Below, piece after piece: positions 46,486-56,105 of a stretch of DNA of 64,000 nucleotides. The notes below the pieces were generated by a model, which was not told the DNA's origin, searched no databases, and saw only the letters and a program-made list of their open reading frames with translations. The stretch spans positions 1,246,590 to 1,310,589 of the forward strand of contig CM020619.1 of NCBI GenBank assembly GCA_009829735.1. The letters are read 5' to 3'. Made by a program: the position numbers and the translations under genes. Source of the DNA: Pyropia yezoensis (Eukaryota > Rhodophyta > Bangiophyceae > Bangiales > Bangiaceae). The first letter of the stretch is position 1. Each line of letters starts with the position of its first letter.

Positions 46486-47285
46486 TTCTCATTGGGCACG
46501 CCAATCCGGTCGCAACCCCTCCCCGCCGCTTGCTGCCCAGAGTACTGTTGGGCCCCCTCCCCCTCACATCGCTCCCGCCCAATGGAACTGTGCGGGCGTT
46601 TCCTCTTCAACCCCCCCTGTGGGCACCAACGCCCATGGGCGCTGCCGTGCTGGTTGGCCACACGAGGTGTCTCGGCCGAGGGTGTCGCGTGACCCCCCGA
46701 CAATTTCCAGGGGCGGGACGTGAGCCTTGCGGGGGTGCTTCCTCCCCCCCCCCTCCCCCCCACATGACCACGCCCCCCCCCTTCCCACCACACGCCCCAC
46801 CTGCGCTCTGTCGTCGACACGGATCCCCACTTCGCGCCACCGCTGTCGGGAGGCGTTTCCCACCGGCCGCTCTGGCCCACGTCTGCACTGTTTGCGAGGC
46901 AGTCGCCCGCGGGGTGGTCGCCGGCGGGGGGTCGCCAACTCTCCTCGCCCGATTTCCACTTGGCCGCACGGTTGTCGCGGTTGGCCCCCAGCACGTGGGT
47001 GAGCCACACTAGCGACCCCATCGTTGGCGCCCACATTGGCGGCCGCAACGGAAGGATCGGCCGCGACCCCGGTGAAGGGGCCGCCTCCACCTGCATGCAG
47101 GGCAGCCTGGCGGCCAGGAGGCCGAAAAGGGTCATCATCCCTCCTCGTTTCGGCCTCCCCGGTTGCCACGCCGCATCTCCGCCACTCCTCTCGCGGCCGC
47201 ACGGTTTCAGCGGTTGGTGGGGGCGGCCATCCCCCTCTCGGGCGGCCATACGCGAAGGGGCGCCGCCCCCGCGGCCACACGCTCT
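46486..47285. other. No recognised gene
   Basis: Both strands are open for long distances because of high GC. Neither the plus nor the minus frame shows a domain, signal peptide or repeat. Confidence 0.25.
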
Positions 47286-47570
47286 ATGCTGCTGCAAGCC
47301 GCCTTTTTCTCCCTCTTTGCCGTCATTGCCGGTGTGGCTGCAGCCCCGCCCCCGACAGTGGCGGCCGCTGCCAGCCGCTGCCGGCCGCCGTCCAGACGGA
47401 CGACACCTGCACCGGGGGCGGCCTATTGGCCGCATGCGGGCCCACACTTGTCCGCACCCCCCACGCGCACCCCGGTGCGTCGGGGGAGGGGGGTCGTCCG
47501 GCCGCACCCTGGGCGGCTGACGTGCTCTGTGGGCCTGTGGTCGACGCGCACTTCATCGACCCCTCTATGA
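47286..47570 (+). CDS. Hypothetical small protein with signal peptide
   Basis: ATG 47286 opens MLLQAAFFSLFAVIAGVAAA followed by PPPTVAAAASR, a textbook signal peptide with a cleavage-like AAA. The remaining 70 residues are rich in P, R, S and T and not recognisable. An overlapping frame downstream (QTDDTCTGGGLLAACGPTL) looks more protein-like, so an unseen intron may switch frames. The signal peptide is the only solid feature. Confidence 0.35.
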   Translation: MLLQAAFFSLFAVIAGVAAAPPPTVAAAASRCRPPSRRTTPAPGAAYWPHAGPHLSAPPTRTPVRRGRGVVRPHPGRLTCSVGLWSTRTSSTPL

Positions 47571-47725
47571 GGCCATGAACGCTGGCTACAACGTTCGTCG
47601 CGCTCAGCCGTCACAACGCTACCACTCTGCACATTGGGGGCTGTACGACGGCCCCGATTCCCTTTCCCCCACTTTCCCACGCGGGCAGCACTCTCCTGTG
47701 CCGCCTTTTCCGCTCCTCGAGCACC

Positions 47726-49504
47726 ATGGGCGCAGCCACCCGCGGCGCGGGGGGGGACAGGGGTGGCGGAGGGGGGGGGGGGCGGGACCGGAACCACGGG
47801 GGTCCGCCGGCGCGGCAGAGAGGCAAGGACCAGCGCCGTCGAGGGCTCCGGCCCCTCTGCGCGCGCTGTCGTCGTGCGCAGATCACGGGGCCGGAGTATC
47901 CCCTCTGTCACTGGCGGTGCGGCTGCCCGTGGGCAGCTCAGCCACCGTGTGGGGAGCGCGGAAGCCTGTGGTGGGCAGGCCGCGGGCGGCACCTGACGAA
48001 GACGGAGCTGCGGAGGGCCTTCCGCCGTCTGTGCTGGCAGTGTCGGCGAGCGCAGCGGGCGGAACTGGACCACGCTCTGTGCCATTGGACGTGTCGCTGT
48101 CCTTGGGCGGCCACTCCCCCGAAGCAGGACGTGCCGCCTCTGCTGACGGGGCCGCAGGGCGGCCCCTGGGCCGACCGATCGCCGGCGGGGCGGGCGGTAC
48201 CGACGGAGTGGGACACCGGGCGCCAGCGCCAACCGACAGAAGAGCCGTTGAACGACGGCGGCGGCCAGGCGGCGCCGGGCGGGTGGACCAACGCCCATCT
48301 GGGGCGGCCGACCGCTCCCCGCTGGGAGGGGCCGCCGCTGGTTGGCGGCGGCGGCCAGGGCCAGGGGGGACCGACCCGGTGGCACCATCAGCCAGGGCGG
48401 CCGAGCAGTCCCCGCTATTGGGAGGGGCCGCCGCTGTTTGGAGGGGGCCAGTCTCGGCCAAGCCGGTGGCAAGACCAGCAGCAGCAGCAGGAGCAAGGGC
48501 GGCCGACGAGCCCACGCAGGGACGATCGGCCGCGGCAGTTTGGGGACGGCCAGGCGGGGCCCAGCCGGTGGGAGCACTACCCGCAGCAGCAGCAGCAAGG
48601 GCGGCCGACGAGCCCACGCAGGGACGATCGGCCGCGGCTGTTTGGGGACGGCCAGGCGGGGCGCAGTCGGTGGGAGCACTACCCGCAGGAGCAGCAGCAA
48701 GGGCGGCCGACGAGCCCACGGAGGGACGATCGGCCGCGGCTGTTTGGGGACGGCCAGGCGGGGCCCAGCCGGTGGGAGCACTACCCGCAGGAGCAGCAGC
48801 AAGGGCTGCCGACGAGCCGACGCAGGGACGATCGGCCGCGGCTATTTGGGGACGGCCAGGCGGGGCCCAGCCGGTGGGAGCACTACCCGCAGCAGCAGCA
48901 GCAAGGGCTGCCGACGAGCCCACGCAGGGGCGATCGGCCGCGGCTGTTTGGGGACGGCCAGGCGGGGCCCAGCCGGTGGGAGCACTACCCGCAGGAGCAG
49001 CAGCAAGGGCGGCCGACGAGCCCACGCAGGGACGATCGGCCGCGGCTGTTTGGGGACGGCCAGGCGGGGCCCAGCCGGTGGGAGCACTACCCGCAGGAGC
49101 AGCAGCAAGGGCGGCCGACGAGCCCACGCAGGGACGCCCGGCCGCCGTTGTTTGGAGACGGCCACGCGAGGCAGAACCGGGAAGCCGACCACCAGCCGGT
49201 GTGGCAAAAACCACTAGCACACACGGCACCCAAGTTGGGGCGGTGTGCTAGGGCTGCCTCCCGTGTCGGGGGAACCGGAAGAAGTGCATGTCGCACACAC
49301 TCTGTCCCTGTTGTGGGGCAAACCCCCCACGGACAAACAAGAGGATGGTGTGTGGTCCAACAGTTTCTTGGTCGGGACGGGGACGCAGGGCCAAGCCCCG
49401 CTGTCCCTCCCCTTATCCCCCCAGGGTCCACTCAGAATCTCGCCACTCAGAATCTCCCACCCCAGCACCTGCCCACTGGGCCACACGAAAATTCAAGACG
49501 ATAA
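47726..49504 (+). CDS. Protein with duplicated cysteine module and seven 34-residue repeats
   Basis: 592 residues from ATG 47726 (context CACCATGG). After a glycine/arginine-rich start come two copies of a module: LRPLCARCRRAQ...YPLCHWRCGCPWA (about 47845-47940) and FRRLCWQCRRAQ...HALCHWTCRCPWA (about 48015-48110). Each has five cysteines and a histidine in the order CxxC...CHWxCxC, suited to metal binding. Looser repeats with W, P and G lead into seven 34-residue units of the type GRPTSPRRDDRPRLFGDGQ + AGPSRWEHYPQEQQQ. The composition (R, D, G, P, Q with regular W, Y and F) is that of a disordered sticker-type region; RNA binding is a guess. From 49199 the frame runs into a dispersed repeat, so the last 100 residues are not original. 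Family not recognised. Confidence 0.55.
   Translation: MGAATRGAGGDRGGGGGGGRDRNHGGPPARQRGKDQRRRGLRPLCARCRRAQITGPEYPLCHWRCGCPWAAQPPCGERGSLWWAGRGRHLTKTELRRAFRRLCWQCRRAQRAELDHALCHWTCRCPWAATPPKQDVPPLLTGPQGGPWADRSPAGRAVPTEWDTGRQRQPTEEPLNDGGGQAAPGGWTNAHLGRPTAPRWEGPPLVGGGGQGQGGPTRWHHQPGRPSSPRYWEGPPLFGGGQSRPSRWQDQQQQQEQGRPTSPRRDDRPRQFGDGQAGPSRWEHYPQQQQQGRPTSPRRDDRPRLFGDGQAGRSRWEHYPQEQQQGRPTSPRRDDRPRLFGDGQAGPSRWEHYPQEQQQGLPTSRRRDDRPRLFGDGQAGPSRWEHYPQQQQQGLPTSPRRGDRPRLFGDGQAGPSRWEHYPQEQQQGRPTSPRRDDRPRLFGDGQAGPSRWEHYPQEQQQGRPTSPRRDARPPLFGDGHARQNREADHQPVWQKPLAHTAPKLGRCARAASRVGGTGRSACRTHSVPVVGQTPHGQTRGWCVVQQFLGRDGDAGPSPAVPPLIPPGSTQNLATQNLPPQHLPTGPHENSRR
48499..49200 (+). repeat. 102-bp tandem repeat, seven units
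   Basis: The string GACGATCGGCC recurs at exact 102-base steps (48521, 48623, 48725, 48827, then close variants near 48929, 49031 and 49133). Because 102 is divisible by three and the unit lacks stops in several frames, long false frames appear on both strands over the array. Confidence 0.92.
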
Positions 49505-49700
49505 ATGCAGAAAACCCTCAAGTCCAAGTTGGATTTACTACTAAGCTAACTATCCCAAACTTAGGGAATATGGACCCAAATGCAGGGGGAGGAACGGATC
49601 AGGCTAGTGGCCTGCCGCCCCTTGCATGGCACGTGTTGCCCCCCTACCTGGGGGTCAATACTGCCACACTCCCCTCTCCTCAGTTCCGACCGACCCGGTC
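49478..49700 (+). repeat. Dispersed repeat B, copy 2
   Basis: Matches the minus strand of 23200-23420, the 5' coding part of the second accessory gene. It starts at GGCCACAC and carries the peptide text TKLTIPNLGNMDPNA. Here it is separated from repeat C by about 800 bases, while in copy 1 the two touch. Confidence 0.7.
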
Positions 49701-50006
49701 GGCCCTGTGAGGGGGTGCGTAAACGCACGTCTCGGCGTTGGGGGCGCGACTTGCTGTCCCCCATCGAGTACGTAACACGGATGTGGAGGCGGTCACGTTG
49801 ACCGCCCCTCTCCTCAAGCTTGCCCACTCGGCAGCTTGCTCTCCTCAGTTCACACTTCACCATCACCACCACCTCCCCTTCACCTTCCACTGGGCCGCCC
49901 CACGCTGGGGAGGCCACCCGTATACCCACGATCCGAGTCCCCCTCAACTCGAGGCGGGTCTCGTGCTGCGATAGCCAGAGCGTCTCTCCCCAACTTGGGG
50001 AGAGCC

Positions 50007-50480
50007 ATGGCGACTCCGGGAGTGGAGACGGACTCTCTTGACGAGCGCATGGAAGACACCTCCTACGGGGCAGCACCCGCCGGGACTTCCGGCGGGGGCT
50101 CCGCGATCGCTCCGGGGGACGGGACTCCCGCGTCACCCGGCTTTGGGTTGACGGCGGGGTCTCCCCCGGAGGCGGGACAAGTTGTCCCGCGTGGGGCCTT
50201 GGGGCGGTGGTTTTACCCCGCTTGGCCTCTCTATGAGGAGGGGCTGACTGTTCTTCGCTGTGGCCGACTTGGCGCAGCGATGGGCCGGGTATGGGACCGC
50301 CTACGGGAGAAGTATCCCCCTGCTGCTCCGCCAAATATGTGGTATAAAACTCGATCCTCTCAGACACGTGTCAGTATCCCTCGGGGGAAAGGGACAGGTA
50401 ACACAGAAAGAGGAACTACGAGAGTGGTATGTCTGTTGCCTCACGTGCCTGTCGGCAGGGCAGACAGATACGCGCGGTAG
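50007..50480 (+). CDS. Unrecognised reading frame inside the LTR-like element
   Basis: 157 residues from ATG 50007: MATPGVETDSLDERMEDTSY, then a glycine/proline/serine-rich part, then a more structured stretch (EEGLTVLRCGRLGAAMGRVW). Its place between the direct repeats would suit a structural-protein start, but no domain is recognisable. A TATAAAA at 50343-50349 lies inside it. Confidence 0.3.
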   Translation: MATPGVETDSLDERMEDTSYGAAPAGTSGGGSAIAPGDGTPASPGFGLTAGSPPEAGQVVPRGALGRWFYPAWPLYEEGLTVLRCGRLGAAMGRVWDRLREKYPPAAPPNMWYKTRSSQTRVSIPRGKGTGNTERGTTRVVCLLPHVPVGRADRYAR

Positions 50481-50506
50481 TGCACACGGGGAAGAGGAAA
50501 GCAAAT

Positions 50507-50907
50507 GCGCAGTTGTCTTTTTCCCTGAGGGCGCGGCCCAAGGGCGCCTCGCTGTTCCTCTCAACGTGCATCTGGGGGAGCCTGGCAAGTTGACCTGGTA
50601 GCCCCCCCCTAGCCCTGAGTGGCCCCGACCCGAGTCTAACCTCGTCAGGTCGGGGGCCACTATCACTACTACTTCTATTCTCCCTCCCTAATCTCGCACT
50701 CAATTCTCTCATGTCAAGTCCCTCACGAATATGCAAATACCCATCAGAAGTCCCTCTCGCACGTGTGGGTAGCGTCGTCCACCGCATCCTCGTGCTGGGC
50801 TCGGGCCACGGCCGCCAAGCATCCCCGCACGGCAGGCGTGTCCTGGCACCTGGTGTTCCCTAGTCGCCATCCCGGTTCGGCGCGAAGTCAGGGCCAGGGT
50901 TGCTACA
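50507..50907 (+). repeat. Dispersed repeat C, copy 2 (401 bp)
   Basis: Same orientation as copy 1 (23422-23825), with matching sharp left edge at GCGCAGTTGTC and matching text to TGCTACAC. The two copies flank different neighbours, so C can be found apart from its partner sequences. Confidence 0.7.
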
Positions 50908-51346
50908 CTTTTCCCTCCACGAGAGGTGCCGCCCGAGGTCCAAGTAGCCAACCCGGTCTACCAGAGGATCTTCGAATGCTGGACCTACGCTTTCCATCGA
51001 CGGGCTCATTGCGCATGTTCCTGCCCAGGCCCAATCTATGAGCCGCGGCAAGGCGAACGTAACTCATTCTGTTAGACAAAAAGCGGAGTGTGATGTGTGG
51101 CAAAAACCACTCTTGCACACAGCACCCATGCTGGGGCGGTGCACAAGGGCTGCCTCCCGTGTCGGAGGATCAGGAAGCAGTGCAAGTGGCATACACGCTA
51201 TCTCTGTTGTGGGTGAATCCCCCCACGACAAAACAAGAAGATGGTGTGTGGGCCAACAGTTTCTTGGTCGGGACGGGAAAGCAAGGCCAAGCCCCGCTGT
51301 CCCTCCCCTTATCCCCCCAGGGTCCACTCAGAATCTCGCCACTCCG

Positions 51347-51410
51347 AGGGCGCAGGGAGCCGAAAGAAGAAAGGGACGTGTCCCTTTCTCCTTTCGGCTC
51401 CCTGCGCCCT
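51347..51410. repeat. 64-nt nested palindrome
   Basis: Outer arms of 20 bases (51347-51366, AGGGCGCAGGGAGCCGAAAG, and its exact reverse complement 51391-51410) enclose a second palindrome, GAAAGGGAC/GT/GTCCCTTTC (51369-51388), leaving only two unpaired bases on each side. It would fold into an almost continuous hairpin or cruciform. It starts two bases after the second LTR-like repeat. Confidence 0.9.
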
Positions 51411-53093
51411 CCCCCTCCCCCCCCTCTCCTCCTTTCGCATCTCCTGCACGCCGGCGCCGGAATTCTCTGTCCCCAGGGGTCTCGTCGGCCGACGACGAGA
51501 TAGGATTGGCCATGATGCGCCCTCGCGCCAAGACGGCAGTGTGGGCCCGACGTCGCGAGGCGCGGAAGCGTGCGGATGGGAATAGCGACTCTGAGAATCG
51601 TATCGGGGATGCTGACGGGGGTAGCCTGTCTTATCTGGCCATTCTTCTGCTTTCTGACCGTGGTCTTTGTTGTATCTTTGTGCTTCGGCAAGCTTCATCT
51701 CTGCGACCTGCGTTTTCCTTGTTTTGCTTCATGTTACAGGGAGGGGGGGGGGGGGGGGGGATGGGGCGTACCTGGGGTGGATGCCTGCGGGAAGCGTGGG
51801 CGAGAGGTGTAGGCAGGGGGTGGATGGAGGTGCCCTGGAGGTGCCCTGAGGGATGCCCTGCGGGGGTGTTCCCTGGGAGTGCCCCTGGGGGTGGCCTGGG
51901 GGAACGTGCCCTGGGGGTTTTTCTGGGGGAGCGTGCCCTGGGGGTGCCCCTGGGGGTGCCCCTGGGGGTGCCCCTGGGGGTGCCCTGGGGAGGGGAGTGG
52001 AAGGGGGGTGCCACCCCCCGAGCGCAATGAAAAAACGCTGAATTCTTTGCAACGTACTGTTTGTGGGTGGGGTCACGTACTCGTCAGAGCCCGGCGGGGA
52101 TGGTCGGCTACGATAGAGGAACAGCAGTGGGCCGACGTCACATCAGCACAGTGCGTACCTGTGTATGCGCGCCCAACGTGAGGAGGTGGTGGGACACGCT
52201 GCTGCCGTAAGTAGCTCGACACAAATCCTTCCAGATCCTCTCCCGGTCATCCGTCTCATTTGGGTGCGTCAGCCATGCGTGCAATGTGCGCACCCCCCCC
52301 CCACAGCGGTCGTGCGGCCAGTGACTGAGTGTACTGGCTAAGACGGTGAGCGCCCCGCGAATATTGGTTTATACTAAATTGACGCACACTGTGAAGAACG
52401 CAGTGTAAGGGCGTACTGGAGCCCGATCGCACTCGCAAACTTTTGTACTGGGGCCATTTCAGATGAATTGAATCTGAACTCGCGTGCTGGTGAGGACACG
52501 GCGCCAGTACGCCCCAAGTCGGGTGGTACGTTTTCGCGACGATGGGCGGTGGTGGTGGGCGGGTTCCCCTCGCGGAAGATGCGAAAATGCCGACTATTTT
52601 AAAACCCATGAGAGGCCAAAACAAGAGAGGGGGCCCTGCTGGCGCCCATCCCCTTGGATGCGTGGACTTGGTCGCAAGCTGCAACCACCCCCCGCTCATC
52701 TCTGTCGTCCAGCGCAACACTTCCGCGCGGGGCCCCCTGTGTGCTGTGCGACCCGCGGCTCGTGCCATACGCCGCGCCGGCAGGGCGCGTCGGGCCGGGA
52801 GGCGCGGCGCCGCCCATGCGGGCCGGGAAGGCGGTGCACCGGCCGCCGCGCCATGCGGGTGGCACGCGGCCGCCGACGAGGGACAAATGGGAAGGAAGGG
52901 GGGCGCGTTGGGGGGGGGGTGGGAGGGGCGGGTCATGGGATGTGTAGGACCGGGGCGGAGAGTGGCCGCGGGGGTGCCGCAAGATGATGTGGGGAGAGGG
53001 GGGGAGGGGGGTGGCGGGCGGGAGGCTGGGATAGCCTGTTGTCCACCGCAGTTGGGCGCCCCGTGACCGCGCCCTCGCGGGAACTGCTGCCCG

Positions 53094-53125
<32 letters not shown>

Positions 53126-53372
53126 TGCCGCCGCCACTGCCGCCGCCACTGCCGCCGCTCCAAGGGGCGCGTACAGTACAAGAAGCGGGACGGCGCCGCC
53201 GCGTTCCCGTCCGGCGGGCACATCAAACAACCCGTTTCCGGTGTGGGGAGGGCGCCGCTGTCGTCTCCCCGCTTCTCCCCCACCACACCCCTCCCCACCC
53301 TCCCATCCCGGCCCCCCCTGGCCAAGTACTCGCTCTACGGGACGCAGGCGTCGTTCCCTGTGCCGACGGACC
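51411..53372. other. Gap with 12-mer tandem repeats, no recognised gene
   Basis: A G run near 51741-51760, then at 51835-51995 a tandem array of GGTGCCCCTGGG-like 12-mers, most regular in the last 50 bases. A CCG trinucleotide tract occupies 53095-53160. The long minus-strand frame over 52256-54277 is the antisense of the hydrolase gene and of low-complexity sequence, not a gene. Confidence 0.4.
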
Positions 53373-53483
53373 ATGACGCCGCCATCCCCCCCCTCCCGCC
53401 GTCGCCGCCGGCCGCCGGTGCGGCTGGCGGTGGCGGCCGCCCCCTCGTTTGCGACTCTGGCGGGGTGTGCGGTGGCGGTGGGG

Positions 53484-53514
<31 letters not shown>

Positions 53515-55193
53515 TGGCGGGTGCGGGCGCCGTGCATGCCATCCCACCGCCCCCCTCGACGGCGATGGCGACGGCACCGGCGACGGCGGCGGCGGCGGTG
53601 GCGGTGCCAGTGTCAACGGCGTGCCCCGCCGGCTCCCCCGAAGGCCTGTCCTGCGCGCGCCTGGACGTGGCGGTCAATGCGAGCGCGCCACCGGGGGGCG
53701 CCACCCTGCCGCTGGCGTTTGGGGTGCTGGGCGCCCCCGCCGCCGGCGGCGCCACGTCGCCCCCCCCCCCCCTCGACGCCGCCCTACTCATCCTGTTTGG
53801 GGGCCCCGGCGGGTCGGGGCTGGTCAGCGTGGCGGGCCTGCCGCCGGGCACTGCCGCCGCCGTCGGCCGCCCCGTGGTGGTGGTGGACCCCCGCGGGGTG
53901 GGCGGCTCGGCGGCGGTTGGGTGCTCCCTCCAAGACGCCCCCCGGTCCCCCGCCGCGGACCCCGCCGTCGTGGCCGCCACCTGCGCCGCCGAGGCGGCGG
54001 CGGCCGCGGCGGCGGGCGGCGGGGCGCTGCCGCTGGCGGCGCTCACCACCGCCGCGACGGCGCGGGACATTGAGGCGCTGCGTCTGGCGCTGGGCGTGCG
54101 GGCGTGGGACATCCTGGGCATCTCGTACGGCTCCGTCGCGGCGGCGGCGTACGCCGCCCTCTTCCCGTCGGCGGTGCGGACGCTGGTGCTGGACGGGCCC
54201 GTGCCGCTCGACGCAGACGCCGAGCGGGACGTGTCGATTGGCCGCGGCCGGCGGGTGGCGGACCGGGTGCTCGGCACCCACTGTGCCCGCGGCTCGCCGC
54301 CGGTGGGGGCGTGCGACGTGGGCGCGCTGCCCCGAGCGGTGCGGGCGGTGGTGGCAGCGTCGCGCAGGGAGGGGAGGCGGAAGAGCGGAGGGGGGTGTGC
54401 TGACGCTGACGATGACGACGACGCGCCGCCGCCGCGCGCCGCCGCCGCCGCCGCCGCGGCTGCCTATCCCCGGGGACCCCCCAGCCGCCGCCGCGCGTCG
54501 GCCGGCGGCCTGTCGGCGGTCGCCCTCGCGCGCCTGCACCGGGCGGCTGACCCGCCCACCGCGGCGGCCTTTACCGCCGCCGCCACCGCCGGCAACGCGA
54601 CGGCGCTGGTGGCGGCCGCCGCCGCCGCCGCCGCCCCCATCCCCCCCGTCCCCGTGGCGGCCTTTTCGCTCACCCTCCAGTGGGCCATTACGTGCAACGA
54701 CGCGGCGGCGACGGCGCCGTGGGCGCCCGCCGACGGCCCCGTCGCGCGGCGGCGGGCGCTCCGTGCCGCCGTTGCCCGCCGGGTGGCGGGTGGCGGCGGC
54801 GGCACGGCGCCGTGGCGGATTGATGAGTACGTGGTGCCCGCCGAGGGTGGGTGCGTGGGCTGGCCCCGCCCCGCGGCGGCGGCGGCGGCGGCCACCCCCG
54901 AGCCCCTGCCCGTGGTGGGCGCAGGGCGGCGGCCGGGGGCGGCAGACGCTGGCCTTGCCGCCAGTGGGTGGGCGGGCGCGACGCTCGCGCTAGTGGGGGA
55001 CGTGGACGCCGTGACGCCCGTGGAGGGGGCGGCCGCGGCGGTGGCGCCGTTTGGGGGGGCCGTTGCGGTCGTTGCGGGTGCGGGGCACACGACCATTGGG
55101 GACCCGTGCGCGGCGGCGCTGGCGGTCGAGTGGGTGGTGTCGGGGGGGGGGGCGGGGGTGAACGTCTCCCGCTGTGGGGGGGGGGGGGCGTAG
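53373..55193 (+). CDS. Secreted S33-type alpha/beta hydrolase (tripeptidyl/prolyl aminopeptidase-like)
   Basis: 606 residues from ATG 53373. A basic start (PPSRRRRRPPVR) precedes one long hydrophobic stretch (GCAVAVGVAVAVAVAVAVAG) ending in a VHA cleavage-like site. The fold's marks appear in order: oxyanion-hole loop LLILFGGPGGSGL, VVVVDPRGVGGS, nucleophile elbow LGISYGS (S251) followed by AALFPSAVRTLVLDGP, the acid in GDVDAVTPVEGA (D545) and the histidine in GAGHTTIGDPC (H572). The end corresponds to the TAP-like C-terminal domain. Enzymes of this group release tripeptides or proline from peptide N-termini; substrate here is unknown. Alanine runs and a region near 54360-54520 look like inserts. 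The hydrophobic stretch is coded by a GGTGGC microsatellite. Confidence 0.88.
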
Positions 55194-56105
55194 GGGGTTG
55201 GGTGGGTGGGGGTGGGGGGCGAGGTGGCAGCAGAGGGCGGGGGGAGGCGGCCTGTCAAGGGTGGTCAGACGGTTGACCTCGAGGGGGGGGGCGTGCACGA
55301 CCCGGGGAGGGCGGCGAGAGTGGCGAAAGTGCACCCCTCCCGCGCAGGCACCTGCGCCCAGACTGGCCGCGGGGAAGGCACATGCAGTAGTACAGCGTGG
55401 CAGGTCAACCACAGGTCATCCTTTGCGCGATGACGTTTTGCGTGTGTGTTACATGCTGTCCATGTCAGAAGGAGGGGGGGAAGGGGGGGAGAACGCACCC
55501 TGCACCGTTCACCCGCTGTCGCCGTACGCGGCGGCCGGCGTTGCCCGTCGCCGTCGCGACCGGACGCGACCGCAATGGGTACGTCCCGCCCTCCGCCGCC
55601 GCAGCCACCGCCGCCGTCACCGTCGCGGCCGCCACCGCCCGCTGCGACCAGCGACGCCCTGTCGTTTGTTCTTCTTGCAAGCCACCAGGGGCAGGGCCAT
55701 GCGCAGCACTGCCACCGCCCCCCGCCCCTGGGGCCTCCTGCCCCCCCGTGGGGGGGTAGGGTGGGCCTTGCCGGCGGTTGCTGGTGGCCACGTCGACGCG
55801 CGCCGCCGCTCCCGGCCGCTGAGCGGGCTGCGGGAGATGGAGGCGGGCGCTACCTTTCCGCCCCCGCTCTCCTGTCCCAGCCCCCGCAAACCACCGCGAA
55901 TGTGGCGTGGAGGGACTCCCCGCGTGGGTGGTCCATGAGGCAGCCCCCCCCCCCCCCCCCCCCCCCTTTCCCAGGCGGCCCCTCCCCTCGCCCCAACAAC
56001 GGTTGTATCCCCCTTGGCACCGGCGGTGCCGAATTGTACAGAGCAGTACCTATTGCTAACGCGCGAGTCCCCCCCACTCCCCTCTGCTCCCCCCCCTCAC
56101 TTCTC
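55194..56105. other. Gap between convergent hydrolase and kinase genes
   Basis: 912 bases between two stop codons. G-rich at the left, and a poly-C run near 55940-55967. Overlapping frames on both strands are low complexity; no gene is recognised. Confidence 0.35.

Larger units (their letters stand above)
49199..51344. mobile_element. LTR-like element: 250-bp direct repeats flanking 1.65 kb (fossil)
   Basis: Two direct repeats of about 250 bp (49199-49448 and 51095-51344), each beginning TGTGGCAAAAACCACT just inside and ending near AATCTCGCCACTC, are about 85-90 percent alike by eye. Between them lie a copy of repeat B (49478-49700), a plus-strand reading frame at 50007-50480 and repeat C (50507-50907). 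No reverse transcriptase, integrase, convincing primer-binding site or flanking target duplication is visible, so this could be a non-autonomous LTR-type (TRIM-like) element or simply a composite of repeats. The divergence of the two repeats suggests an old copy. Confidence 0.45.

Noticed and set aside
46341-47507. Minus-strand frame of about 390 codons
   Set aside because: No domain, odd composition and open frames on the other strand too; kept as unassigned.
47883-49229. Minus-strand frame over the 102-bp repeats
   Set aside because: Explained by repeat length divisible by three; the plus frame alone contains the conserved cysteine modules.
52256-54277. Long minus-strand frame of about 670 codons
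   Set aside because: It overlaps the hydrolase gene in antisense and otherwise consists of low-complexity text.
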